NCBI GenBank assembly: GCA_035651635.1
Contig: DASRFK010000240.1
Location: 1-64,000, forward strand
DNA length: 64,000 nt
Direction of reading: 5' to 3'
DNA from: JANXQE01 sp035651635
Lineage (GTDB): Bacteria > Verrucomicrobiota > Verrucomicrobiia > Limisphaerales > UBA8199
A program made the position numbers and the translations under genes. Below, one piece after another: positions 8,780 through 16,755 of this stretch; the first letter of the stretch is position 1, and every line of letters starts with the position of its first letter. The notes under the pieces are model-generated. The model saw nothing but the letters and a program-made list of their open reading frames with translations, did not search any database and was not told where the DNA came from.

Positions 8780-9559
8780 ATGAATGCCGCTACAGAGTAC
8801 TACGACGCGAGCATTGAACTTCTGCGGAAGATTCGGGAGACCCAATTACCGGGAATCGAAAAAGCCGCCATTATTTGTGCCGACGCTATCGAGCGGAAGG
8901 GGTTGGTATTTCTTTTTGGCTCAGGTCACTCGCGAATGATGTGCGAGGAAATGATTCCCCGCCAGGGCTGTTTTGCCGGCTTTTATCCGATAGTTCACCT
9001 GCCGCTTACCACCTATGCCGACATCATCGGACCGAATAACCTGCGGACGCCACTTTACCTGGAAAAGTATGAGGGTTACGCCGAGGAGATTTTGCGGGGG
9101 TTCAAATTCGGACCCCACGATGCCATGATGATTATTTCCACCTCGGGCATTCGGCCGGTGATCGTGGAAATGGCCCTGGGCGCAAAGCGTCGGGGAATGC
9201 GTGTTATTGCTATTTGCTCTGTGAGTCATTGCCGCTCGGCCGAGTCCGGCCATTCCTCGGGCAAAAAGTTGACGGACCTCGCGGAGATCGTGTTGGACAA
9301 CCAGGCGCCCGAAGGCGATTGCAGTGTGGAAATCCCCGGGCTGGAGTGGCGAACGGGGCCTACCTCAACCTTATGCGGAGCGATGCTAATCAACATGCTT
9401 CGGTGTGCCACGGCGCAGAAGCTCCTCGAACGCGGCGTGAAGCCGGAAATGCTGCCCAGTCATCAGTTCGTCGCCACGGCCGCCGCGGATGCCGCCGAGA
9501 AACAGTTGGAACGTTTCTACGAAGCTTATCGGCGGAGCGTGGCCCATCTCTTCGCCTAG
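8780..9559 (+). CDS. SIS-domain protein (UPF0309-like sugar-phosphate binding)
   Basis: The 259-residue protein is a single SIS domain of the UPF0309 type, related to phosphosugar isomerases and N-acetylmuramate-6-phosphate etherases. Sugar-phosphate binding motifs are visible as LFGSGHSRMMCEEM (about residues 46-59) and IISTSGIRPVIVEMA (about 117-131). The ATG at 8780 gives the usual short N-terminus (MNAATEYYD); an ATG at 8753 is possible. It ends one base before the ROK kinase gene, so the two form an operon. The pair suggests uptake and conversion of an amino sugar or similar phosphosugar. The substrate is unknown. Confidence 0.85.
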   Translation: MNAATEYYDASIELLRKIRETQLPGIEKAAIICADAIERKGLVFLFGSGHSRMMCEEMIPRQGCFAGFYPIVHLPLTTYADIIGPNNLRTPLYLEKYEGYAEEILRGFKFGPHDAMMIISTSGIRPVIVEMALGAKRRGMRVIAICSVSHCRSAESGHSSGKKLTDLAEIVLDNQAPEGDCSVEIPGLEWRTGPTSTLCGAMLINMLRCATAQKLLERGVKPEMLPSHQFVATAAADAAEKQLERFYEAYRRSVAHLFA

Positions 9560-9560
9560 T

Positions 9561-10499
9561 ATGGCGGCGCCCTACAGTATTGGGATCGATTTTGGCGGGA
9601 CGAATATCAAAGCAGTGGCGGTCAGCGCCATGGGCGAGGTGCTCAGGCGGGAGTCCCGAGTCACTCGAGACGGTCAGGAGAAAGTGGATGACTGGGTAAG
9701 GGCGCTGGACGAACTCACCCGCGGCTTTGAGACGGCTCTGGGCAAGCCAACGCCCTGCGTCGGCATCGCGATTCCCGGTATCATAGCCGCCGACTCACGT
9801 TCTGTTGCCAGCTGTCCTGGAAAGCTCGCGGGCATCGAAGGTGTCGAGTGGGGCGCTCGGCTCGGCCGAGAGCAGCTTGTGCCCCTGCTCAACGACGCGC
9901 ACGCCGCCCTGATAGGTGAACATTGGCTCGGCGCCGTCCGAGACTATCGCGATGCGATTCTCTTAACGCTGGGTACGGGCGTAGGCGGGGCGATCCTCAG
10001 TGAAGGCCGCATTCTGCGCGGCGCCCACGGCCGGGCCGGTATCTTGGGGCACATGTCAATGGAACCCTTTGGCGCTCCTGGTCCGTTTGGCACGCCAAGT
10101 CCTTTGGAAGATTGGATCGGCGACCACACCGTTGCCGCACGCACGGGCGGGCGATTCCGCTCGACTGAGGAGCTGATTGCCGCCAGCAGGGCCGCGGACC
10201 CAATCGCGCAAGCCGCCTGGCGAAAATCCGTTCGGGCGCTGGCGGTCGCCATTGCCTCGTGTGCGCTGATTTTAGACACTGAAGCCGTGGTAATTGGCGG
10301 CGGGATCGCGCTGGCCGGGCCGGATCTATTCGAACCGCTGGCCCAGGAGCTGGAGCGGGTCGAATGGGGATCAAAGGGCCAGCGAATTAAGATCGTTCCG
10401 GCCTCGCTGGGTGCGTGGTCCGGAGCCATCGGGGCGGCGAAAAACGCATTGGATAGCTGCGGGCCGAGATGTGGAGCAGCTGACCTCCGCCCCGCCTGA
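9561..10499 (+). CDS. ROK family sugar kinase (zinc motif lost)
   Basis: The 312-residue protein has the ROK/glucokinase fold: the phosphate-binding DFGGTNIKAVAV at the N-terminus, the sugar-contact LNDAHAALIGEHWLG, and the second phosphate loop LLTLGTGVGGAIL. The usual ROK zinc signature CxCGxxGC is replaced by FGAPGPFGTPSPLED, so all three Cys are missing. The His of GHMSME is kept. The start at 9561 lies one base after the SIS stop codon; longer frames lie within that gene. A cytoplasmic sugar kinase working with the SIS protein is likely. It has no DNA-binding domain, so it is not a NagC-type repressor. Confidence 0.87.
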   Translation: MAAPYSIGIDFGGTNIKAVAVSAMGEVLRRESRVTRDGQEKVDDWVRALDELTRGFETALGKPTPCVGIAIPGIIAADSRSVASCPGKLAGIEGVEWGARLGREQLVPLLNDAHAALIGEHWLGAVRDYRDAILLTLGTGVGGAILSEGRILRGAHGRAGILGHMSMEPFGAPGPFGTPSPLEDWIGDHTVAARTGGRFRSTEELIAASRAADPIAQAAWRKSVRALAVAIASCALILDTEAVVIGGGIALAGPDLFEPLAQELERVEWGSKGQRIKIVPASLGAWSGAIGAAKNALDSCGPRCGAADLRPA

Positions 10500-10569
10500 A
10501 CCGCTAGTAGATTAAGGCCAGGTCAATTGGAGAGATGAAGAGCGACACTAAACGCGTTTAATTCTTGAT

Positions 10570-11142
10570 ATGAAAACCGGCAAAATGAAAAACGAGTCAC
10601 CCCCAGAACAACGGCAGGAACTGCTCGAAACATTGAAAGTCCGTTTTGAGAAAAACATGAACCGCCACCAAGGACTTGAGTGGACTAAAGTTCAAGCCAG
10701 ACTGGAGGCGAAGCCTGAAAAACTGCGATCGCTCAGTGAAATGGAAAAAACCGGCGGTGAACCCGATGTGGTTGGCCACGATACAAAGACGGGCGAATAC
10801 ATCTTTTTCGATTGTTCACCCGAAAGTCCCAAAGGCCGCACAAGTCTTTGCTACGACCGTGAGGCGCTGGATTCCAGAAAAGAGCATAAACCGAAAAATT
10901 GCGCGCAGGACCTGGCGGCGGCCATGGGCATTGAGCTCTTGACTGAAGAACAATATCAGCAGCTGCAAAAACTGGGGAATTTCGACACGAAATCGTCGAG
11001 TTGGGTGAAAACGCCTGTGGAAATGCGAAAGCTCGGGGGCGCGCTGTTCGGCGATCGCCGTTTCGGCCGCGTTTTCTTTTATCACAACGGCGCGGAGTCG
11101 TATTATAGCGGCCGGGGTTTCCGCGGCTGGCTCAGGGTTTGA
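10570..11142 (+). CDS. DUF4256 domain-containing protein
   Basis: The 190-residue soluble protein matches the DUF4256 family along its whole length. Examples of conserved stretches are RFEKNMNRHQGLEW, DVVGHDTKTGEYIFFDCSPESP and the tail FGRVFFYHNGAESYYSGRGFRG. The function is unknown. There is no signal peptide or membrane segment. It lies 70 bp after the ROK kinase and could be in the same transcript, but the family is usually found as a single gene. Confidence 0.85.
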   Translation: MKTGKMKNESPPEQRQELLETLKVRFEKNMNRHQGLEWTKVQARLEAKPEKLRSLSEMEKTGGEPDVVGHDTKTGEYIFFDCSPESPKGRTSLCYDREALDSRKEHKPKNCAQDLAAAMGIELLTEEQYQQLQKLGNFDTKSSSWVKTPVEMRKLGGALFGDRRFGRVFFYHNGAESYYSGRGFRGWLRV

Positions 11143-11268
11143 ATCGGGAGCGAATCCGCCACGCACCAAACGATTGAAGCCATTGCTCGCGCTATCATGC
11201 TCCAGTGCGAAGCGCGGCGCGCCGCGCGTTACACGAGCAACGGAGAATTTGTTATAGGTCACGTCAGG

Positions 11269-11294
11269 CACTCGTCACTCGTCACTCGTCACTC
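11269..11294. repeat. Short tandem repeat CACTCGT x3.7
   Basis: A 7-bp unit CACTCGT is repeated three times and followed by a partial CACTC. It overlaps the stop codon and last codons of the emrB-like gene (encoding ...TSDE-stop). Copy-number change would alter only the extreme C-terminus. Confidence 0.75.
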
Positions 11295-12807
11295 CCTTGG
11301 CCGGCCGGCAGAACCAGACAAAGCCCACCATGGCAAACAACAGCGCGCCGAGCAGAAAAAAGCAGTCGCCATAGGCCATGACGAAGGATTCGCGCCGGAC
11401 GCGCTCGGCCAGGAGACCTAGCGCCTGCTGGGCGGCGGCCGCCGAATCGATGCCTCGAAAGACAAGGTGCGCCGTTAATTGCAGTACCTGGTTGGAACTT
11501 ACCGGGCTGAATGGGTTAATCGCTTCGCCAAGACGGAATGAGTGGAGCTTCTCGCGAAGGTCGAGCTGGGTCGCCAGGAGGGCGATCCCAATGCTTCCGC
11601 CCAGGTTGCGGAACATGTTGAACAGGGCGGAAGCCGAACCGGATTGTTCAGGCTCAATCAAACCCGTGGCCAGGGTGGTGATGGGCACAATGACCAAGGG
11701 CATCCCCAAAGCTCTTACGATTTGAGTCCAGCGCAACTGATCGTAAGCCGAGAGGTTAGTTAAAGAGGCATTTAAGAAGCTGCTGGAGCTGAACAGGACG
11801 AGGCCAATGGTCAACAGCAACCGGGCGTCAATGCGCCGCAATAAAAGCACCGCCAGCGGCATCATCAACAACTGGGGCAGTCCGCTCCACATGATAGTCT
11901 GGCCAATCTGCTGCGCGTTGTAACCCTGGACCTGGGCCAGGTACATCGGCAGCAGGTAGGTCGCGCCGTACATTCCCGCGCCAAAAGCCATACCGATGAT
12001 GGCGCCCAGACCAAAATTGCGGCGTGCCAGCAGACGGAGGTTCACGAAAGGTGCGTTGCCCTTCAATTCCACCAAGACCCAGAGGCCAAGTGACAGGACC
12101 GCCATGGTTCCCATTGCCACGATGAACGGAGAATTCAGCCAGTCATTGCGATTGCCTTCTTCGAGGAAAACGATGAGCGAGCCAAGGCCGAGAGCCATCG
12201 AGGCGATCCCGCACCAATCGCCCTGGCGCAGGAGCCCCAAGCGGGAGTGCCGAGCCTCGAGCCCCCAAGCCACCGCTGCGAGCAGCAAAATCCCGGGCAG
12301 CAGGTTGAGATAGAAAATTGCTCCCCAGCCGTAATTGTCCGTAAGCCAGCCGCCGAGGGTCGGTCCAATTGCCGGCGCGAAGGTGGCAGTCATGCCGAAG
12401 AGGGCAAAACCCAGGCCTCGTTTGGCGGGCGGGAGCAACTGCAACACCAAGTTGAAGGCGATCGGAATGAGCACGCCGCCCGTGAGACCTTGCAGCGCGC
12501 GGAAGAGGATCAAGCTCGAGAGGTTCCAAGACCACGCGCACGCGACTGAAAAGGCCAAAAACAGAGCTGCATTAATCAGTAGATAACGCCTGGTCGAGAA
12601 AACGTCACAAAACCAGCCGGTCAATGGGATAACGATGATCTCGGCCACCAGATAACTGGTGGAGACCCACGAGCCTTCATCAAGGGTCGAACCAAGTGAG
12701 CCCAGGATGTTCGGGAGCGATGCGTTGGTGATCTGGATATCGAGCACGGCCATGAAGGCGCCGAGCATCGAGCCGAGCAAGGCAACCCAATGACGGGCGG
12801 GGCTCAA
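11275..12807 (-). CDS. emrB: EmrB/QacA-type MFS drug exporter (DHA2 family)
   Basis: The protein is an MFS multidrug exporter with about 14 membrane segments. DHA2 motifs include MLGAFMAVLDIQITNASLPNI, WVSTSYLVAEIIVIPLTGWF and FRALQGLTGGVLIPIAF. With the TTG at 12807 it is 510 residues, the family's usual length. The frame stays open to 13110, but that extension crosses a palindromic element (12930-13049) and adds nothing recognisable. The start is therefore uncertain, and no strong ribosome-binding site is seen. It works with the EmrA-like adaptor encoded upstream on the same strand. The divergent LysR gene is the likely regulator. Confidence 0.88.
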   Translation of the reverse strand: MSPARHWVALLGSMLGAFMAVLDIQITNASLPNILGSLGSTLDEGSWVSTSYLVAEIIVIPLTGWFCDVFSTRRYLLINAALFLAFSVACAWSWNLSSLILFRALQGLTGGVLIPIAFNLVLQLLPPAKRGLGFALFGMTATFAPAIGPTLGGWLTDNYGWGAIFYLNLLPGILLLAAVAWGLEARHSRLGLLRQGDWCGIASMALGLGSLIVFLEEGNRNDWLNSPFIVAMGTMAVLSLGLWVLVELKGNAPFVNLRLLARRNFGLGAIIGMAFGAGMYGATYLLPMYLAQVQGYNAQQIGQTIMWSGLPQLLMMPLAVLLLRRIDARLLLTIGLVLFSSSSFLNASLTNLSAYDQLRWTQIVRALGMPLVIVPITTLATGLIEPEQSGSASALFNMFRNLGGSIGIALLATQLDLREKLHSFRLGEAINPFSPVSSNQVLQLTAHLVFRGIDSAAAAQQALGLLAERVRRESFVMAYGDCFFLLGALLFAMVGFVWFCRPAKGVTSDE

Positions 12808-12929
12808 TGGGCCGGCAGGACCAGGTAGGAGCGCGATTTCATGCGCTGAACGTTCAGCCGCAGAAGGCCTAAAACTCTTTTGACGTGGCGGCGACTCGGT
12901 AGAGCGCCGCGCTCTTAAATCAAGGCTTA

Positions 12930-13049
12930 GAGCGTGTTTTGAAAGACCGGCTTGGGCGTGGGGGCCTGACATTAGAGAGCCGCCTTCAGGAAGTTTCGGC
13001 GGTGCGCCGTCTAAAGACGGGACTCCAAACCGAATTCTAAAACACGCCC
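12930..13049 (+). repeat. Palindromic miniature element, copy B (between emrA and emrB)
   Basis: This is a 120-bp element with left terminus GAGCGTGTTTTG and right terminus CTAAAACACGCCC. It is flanked by TTA (12927-12929) and TCA (13050-13052), a slightly decayed 3-bp duplication. Its inner part, GCCGCCTTCAGG...GTCTAAAGACGGGACTCC, is the diverged hairpin of the family. It sits in the roughly 300-bp gap (12808-13110) separating emrA from emrB, which otherwise holds nothing I recognise. Read on the minus strand in the emrB frame it has no stop codon. Confidence 0.85.
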
Positions 13050-13110
13050 TCAGAGTCTTCACACACGAGAATGGCGGCACTGTGCCGAGGTGCCGCGACG
13101 AAGGCAGCAA

Positions 13111-14307
13111 TCAGTCATGGACCTTTACCTCCACGACGACAGACATTCCGGCGACCAGAGAAGCGCGCAGGTCGCCAAGACTTGCGGAATCGAGCAGAAT
13201 TTTGACCGGAACACGCTGGACGATTTTGGTAAAGTTGCCGGTGGCATTGTCCGGCGGCAACAAAGCGAACTGAGCTCCGCTGGCCGGGGAGACACCCTCG
13301 ACTGTGCCGCGGAACGAGCGGCCAGGAAAGGCATCCGCTTTGATGCGAACGGCTTGACCAGGTCGCAAGTGAGCCAACTGAGTTTCTTTGAAATTGGCCG
13401 TCACCCATAACTCGGGCTGAACCAGAGCGAGCAACGCCTGGCCGGGCTGCACACGGTTGCCGGTCTCGAGATTCTTCTTCCCGATCCGACCGGTGGCGGG
13501 AGCCATGATTTGAGTGTAGGAAAGCTGAAGGTCCGCATCCTCAAGACCGGCCTGGGCGAGTTTCTCTTGCGCGTGGGCCGCCGAGGCAGAAGCCGTGGTG
13601 GAGTCCAAAGCTGAGCGGGCCGCCTTCAAGGCAGCTTCGGCAGCGTCGGATTCAGCGCGGGCAAGATCTAATTCCTGCCTGGAAATAGCGCCGGAGCCGG
13701 TTCCAAATAGAGAAGTGGCTCGCTGGAGATCCTGATTGGCCTTGGTCGCACGAGCTTGTTCGCGGTCGATTTGAGCAACCGCCTGGGCAATGCGGGCTTG
13801 CGACTCCTGTACCTGGGCCGTGGCTTGAGCTAACTGCGCTGCTGCCTGCCGGCGTCGAACTTCAAAATCAGAAGCATCGAGCTGGGCTAATACAGTGCCG
13901 GAGGCGACCTCCTGGTTCTCATCAACCAGGACCTCCTTTACGGTACCGGCAACGCGGGAACTAACCGAGTGAATGTGGCCGATGAGGTAGGCATTGTCAG
14001 TGCCGACCCAGGAATTTGCGTAGCACCAATACCGAACTCCGAAATAACCGATGATCGCAGCAAAGAGTGTGAAAAGCAGGACCGACCGAAGCGTCGAAGA
14101 CCGACGCCAATGGCCGCGTTTCGGAAGAGGCACCGAATCGCCGTGACCGGGAGTGGGTTGGGTGGTCGCAGCCGACGCAATTGTCCGGTCGGAAGAGTCC
14201 GAGTTGATGCGGCGGGTTACCGCCGGGGTAGCGGGCGCGATCGTGGTGCCGGTCAGGGTGGCGGTCAATTCCTGAGCGGTGGCGGAACTGAGTTGAGTCG
14301 CATTCAT
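13111..14307 (-). CDS. emrA: EmrA/HlyD-type membrane fusion protein
   Basis: The 398-residue protein is the periplasmic adaptor of a tripartite drug efflux pump. A 70-residue Thr/Ser-rich cytoplasmic N-terminus precedes one membrane helix (SVLLFTLFAAIIGYFGVRYW, about residues 75-94). A biotinyl-lipoyl half-motif (VAGTVKEVLVDENQEVASG), a long Ala/Gln/Arg coiled coil (about 145-265) and the second lipoyl half (IMAPATGRIGKKNLETGNRV) follow. It is upstream of emrB on the same strand and divergent from lysR, 86 bp away. The outer-membrane partner is not encoded here. Confidence 0.9.
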   Translation of the reverse strand: MNATQLSSATAQELTATLTGTTIAPATPAVTRRINSDSSDRTIASAATTQPTPGHGDSVPLPKRGHWRRSSTLRSVLLFTLFAAIIGYFGVRYWCYANSWVGTDNAYLIGHIHSVSSRVAGTVKEVLVDENQEVASGTVLAQLDASDFEVRRRQAAAQLAQATAQVQESQARIAQAVAQIDREQARATKANQDLQRATSLFGTGSGAISRQELDLARAESDAAEAALKAARSALDSTTASASAAHAQEKLAQAGLEDADLQLSYTQIMAPATGRIGKKNLETGNRVQPGQALLALVQPELWVTANFKETQLAHLRPGQAVRIKADAFPGRSFRGTVEGVSPASGAQFALLPPDNATGNFTKIVQRVPVKILLDSASLGDLRASLVAGMSVVVEVKVHD

Positions 14308-14367
14308 TGCTATTAGGGTTTTAGGCCCGCCGCGAACATTCGCCCAATACTTTGTTTCTTGGTCGAG

Positions 14368-14386
14368 CCATAAGTTTGAACTATGG
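14368..14386. promoter_or_regulatory. Putative LysR operator between emrA and lysR
   Basis: CCATA-N9-TATGG is a dyad in the 86-bp gap between the divergent efflux operon and the LysR gene. It contains the T-N11-A spacing expected of LysR-type binding sites. It lies 8 bp upstream of the lysR ATG, so binding would be autoregulatory. Confidence 0.4.
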
Positions 14387-14393
14387 TGAGCGG

Positions 14394-15308
14394 ATGGAAC
14401 TCAGGCACCTGCGTTATTTTGTGGCAATAGCGGAGGAGCTCAATTTCACTCATGCGGCGGCGCGCCTGCGCGTGGCCCAACCAGCGCTTAGCAGCCAGAT
14501 CAAAGACCTGGAACAGGAACTCCAAGCCGTCCTGTTCGAGCGCGGACGGACCGGCGTGCAACTGACCCGAGCTGGCAAAGCTTTCTACCCGCGCGCCCGG
14601 AGCATTCTAAGGCAAGCCGCGGAGGCGGCAAACGAGGCTCGATCGGCGGCCGGCACGATAACCGGCAGCCTGGTGGTGGGCTTTTTGAGCGGGCTGCACC
14701 TGAGCTTTCTTGCGCCGGCAATTCACGCGTATCACAAAGCACATCCCCGTGTCAGTCTGGATTATTTCCACGGTCTAAACGGTCAACAATTGAAAGCCCT
14801 GCGCGACGGGCGATTGGATATCGCGTTCATCACGCTGCCCGCGACGCTGGACGGCTACGCGCAGCAGGTAATTTGGCGCACGCCATTCAAGGTCGTGCTT
14901 CCCAGCAAACATCCCCTGGCCAAGCGAAGGGCTTTCGACCTGGGAGACCTACGGGCGGAGGACTTCGTGTTTTGCACGCGCGAATCGCGGCCTGAATTCT
15001 ACGATGAATTTTATCGGCAATGCTCCAACGCAGGCTTCCGGCCGCGGGTCGTGAAGGAAGTTGGCGGGTATCCGACCAACATGCTGGGCCTGATCTCGGT
15101 AGGCGTCGGTATCAGCGTGTTGCCGCACTTCGAGGGGGTCGAACGCATCCAGGGACTCGTTTGGCGAACTTTGTCCAAACCGAAGCTCTGGACAGACTTC
15201 GCCCTGGTCTGGCGGCAGCCGGCAACCTCGCCGGTAGTGGCTGAGTTTGTCGCCACCGCGCGCAAAGAGTTGCCGGTGGTGAAAGAACCCGAACGCGCGG
15301 AGCTTTGA
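14394..15308 (+). CDS. LysR family transcriptional regulator
   Basis: The 304-residue protein has the standard LysR layout. An N-terminal winged helix-turn-helix (MELRHLRYFVAIAEELNFTH, then RVAQPALSSQIKDLEQEL) is followed by a periplasmic-binding-like effector domain (VVGFLSGLHLSFLAPAIHAY). The ATG at 14394 is preferred over the TTG at 14352 because family members begin with MELRHLRYF. The gene is divergent from emrAB, the classical arrangement for a local activator or repressor. The effector is unknown. Confidence 0.92.
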   Translation: MELRHLRYFVAIAEELNFTHAAARLRVAQPALSSQIKDLEQELQAVLFERGRTGVQLTRAGKAFYPRARSILRQAAEAANEARSAAGTITGSLVVGFLSGLHLSFLAPAIHAYHKAHPRVSLDYFHGLNGQQLKALRDGRLDIAFITLPATLDGYAQQVIWRTPFKVVLPSKHPLAKRRAFDLGDLRAEDFVFCTRESRPEFYDEFYRQCSNAGFRPRVVKEVGGYPTNMLGLISVGVGISVLPHFEGVERIQGLVWRTLSKPKLWTDFALVWRQPATSPVVAEFVATARKELPVVKEPERAEL

Positions 15309-15324
15309 GCGAGGTACTCGACGC

Positions 15325-16551
15325 ATGGGCTTATTAAGAGCGTGTTCTACAATACCAGCTTGGAGTTGGGCGCCTGGGTTTGGGGTCCGGCCTTCAGGCG
15401 GTTTCGGCGCCGGGCCGCCTAAAGGCGCGATGCCAAACCGAATTCTAAAAAATGCTCTAAGAACCTGGCCGGGGACTTTGAGTGTCTGGCTGTCGCTCCT
15501 TTGCCTGGTCACGATAGCGAACAGTAACGCCCAGGAAAGGCAGGCTCGAATTGCCGATGCGCAAACGCAGGAGAACGTTTGGGCACTGCTGCAGAAGGTC
15601 ATCGCGGAGCACTGGAATGGCGGTGAATCAAAAACAACCTCCTCAACCAATACGAGTGGTAGTGAGACCAATGTCGAGGGAGCTTTTCGGGCGGCCTCGA
15701 AGTTAATGCCCGAGCGGCTGGACTTGAAGTTTGGTGTGGCATCCGCGTTGATAGGCCAGGCCCTCGGCACCAATGGGCAACGGTTGGAAACTAAAGTCCG
15801 GGAAGCGCTGGTCATTTACCAGGAGATTGAAAATCTGGATACCAACGGCTTCGAGGCGCCGCTTCTGTTTGGGGCGTATGCTCGGGCATTGGGTGATACG
15901 AATGCGTCGGAGTCCGTCCTCCAGGGTCTGCTAGTGCGGGAGCCGGATCGGACCAGAGATTACTTGCAAAAATTTGAACGAATTGATCGCCTGCTTCAGA
16001 CCACCCCGGTGGTAAGCCCCAGGTCGATACCCTCCGAGGACAGAATAGATGCCATTGTGGTCCTGGGAGCGGGACTGGAAACAAACGGCCTGATGAAGAC
16101 CAAGCTCATCCGGCGCCTGAAGCAATGTCTGAAGCTTGCCAGAATGCATCCTGATACTCCGATCATTCTCACCGGGGGAAATCCAAAGGATGGCATTACT
16201 GAGGCCTATGCGATGCGGCGATGGTGCCTCAAAAAGGGGATTTCAAAGAAACGGCTGTGGCTCGAGGATAAGGCAAGAGACACAGTCGAGAATGCGCTGT
16301 ACACCTCGGTCATCCTGCAGAAGCTTCAGGTGAGCCAGGTCACCCTGGTGACAAGTGTCAGCCACATGCGGCGTGGGTTGGCCGATCTTGACGAAGCCTG
16401 TTTGCAGCGAGGGTTAAAGATCCACTGGTCAGATTTGGCCGCGCGGACCAAAGGCGACGTGGAGCTGGACAAGGAACAGGAACGACTTGGCATTTACCGG
16501 GACGTCCTGCGCATCAGTGGCCTGTGGTCTTTCCCTGGAATTCAGCGCTGA
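15325..16551 (+). CDS. Secreted YdcF-like (DUF218) protein with in-frame palindromic insert
   Basis: The C-terminal 170 residues form a DUF218/YdcF domain: IDAIVVLGAGLETNG, PIILTGGNPKDG, EAYAMRRWCLKKG and DTVENALYTS. Family members bind nucleotides or act in envelope polysaccharide biology. A helical, Thr/Asn-rich middle region precedes it. Codons 5-45 are supplied by a 120-bp repeat plus a 3-bp duplication. Without them the N-terminus would read MGLLRTWPGTLSVWLSLLC, then LVTIANSNAQ, a normal signal peptide. Either the ATG at 15325 (with GAGG 10 bp upstream) or the ATG at 15430 inside the element is used now. The protein is predicted to be exported or membrane-anchored. Confidence 0.8.
   Translation: MGLLRACSTIPAWSWAPGFGVRPSGGFGAGPPKGAMPNRILKNALRTWPGTLSVWLSLLCLVTIANSNAQERQARIADAQTQENVWALLQKVIAEHWNGGESKTTSSTNTSGSETNVEGAFRAASKLMPERLDLKFGVASALIGQALGTNGQRLETKVREALVIYQEIENLDTNGFEAPLLFGAYARALGDTNASESVLQGLLVREPDRTRDYLQKFERIDRLLQTTPVVSPRSIPSEDRIDAIVVLGAGLETNGLMKTKLIRRLKQCLKLARMHPDTPIILTGGNPKDGITEAYAMRRWCLKKGISKKRLWLEDKARDTVENALYTSVILQKLQVSQVTLVTSVSHMRRGLADLDEACLQRGLKIHWSDLAARTKGDVELDKEQERLGIYRDVLRISGLWSFPGIQR
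15338..15457 (+). repeat. Palindromic miniature element, copy C (inside a coding region)
   Basis: The 120-bp element runs from GAGCGTGTTCTA to AAAAAATGCTC. It is flanked by perfect TAA direct repeats (15335-15337 and 15458-15460). The core is the hairpin pair CCTTCAGGCGG / CCGCCTAAAGG. Element plus duplication is 123 bp, a multiple of three, and the YdcF-like reading frame is open across it. It also contains an in-frame ATG at 15430. Confidence 0.9.
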
Positions 16552-16576
16552 ACCGGAGACGCAGGGCAGACTTTCA

Positions 16577-16690
16577 GCCTGTTGTATCGCAGGTCTCCTG
16601 ACTCGCTGGGCTTGGGCGCCTTGCGCGCGTCCAAAATTGGAGTGCCTTTCCGCGGGCAGCGCCGTGCCGACTAAAAGTTGGCGATACGGC
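16577..16690 (-). ncRNA. Possible cobalamin-riboswitch-like relic (antisense orientation)
   Basis: Read on the minus strand, this stretch ends in GCGAGTCAGGAGACCTGC, which closely resembles the conserved 3' end of cobalamin riboswitches (GAGTCAGGAGACCTGCC). Upstream, GGCACTCC and GCAAGGCG weakly recall GCCACTG and GGGAAGG. The ends GTATCGC (16584-16590) and GCGATAC (16681-16687) can pair as a closing stem. The other conserved blocks are weak or missing, and no minus-strand gene lies downstream. It may be a relic, an antisense regulator or a chance match. Confidence 0.3.
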
Positions 16691-16755
16691 AGGCAGGAAA
16701 GCCCCTGTGCTACGAGCGACTGGCCAAGGAAGGCGCCAGCCACTATGGTGAACGT

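Noticed and set aside
9489..9560. An upstream extension of the ROK kinase frame
   Set aside because: It overlaps the 3' end of the SIS gene. The ATG one base after that stop gives the normal N-terminus before DFGGTN.
14949..15815. A 288-codon minus-strand frame over the end of lysR and element copy C
   Set aside because: It overlaps two convincing plus-strand genes and reads through the repeat. The composition is that of a shadow frame.
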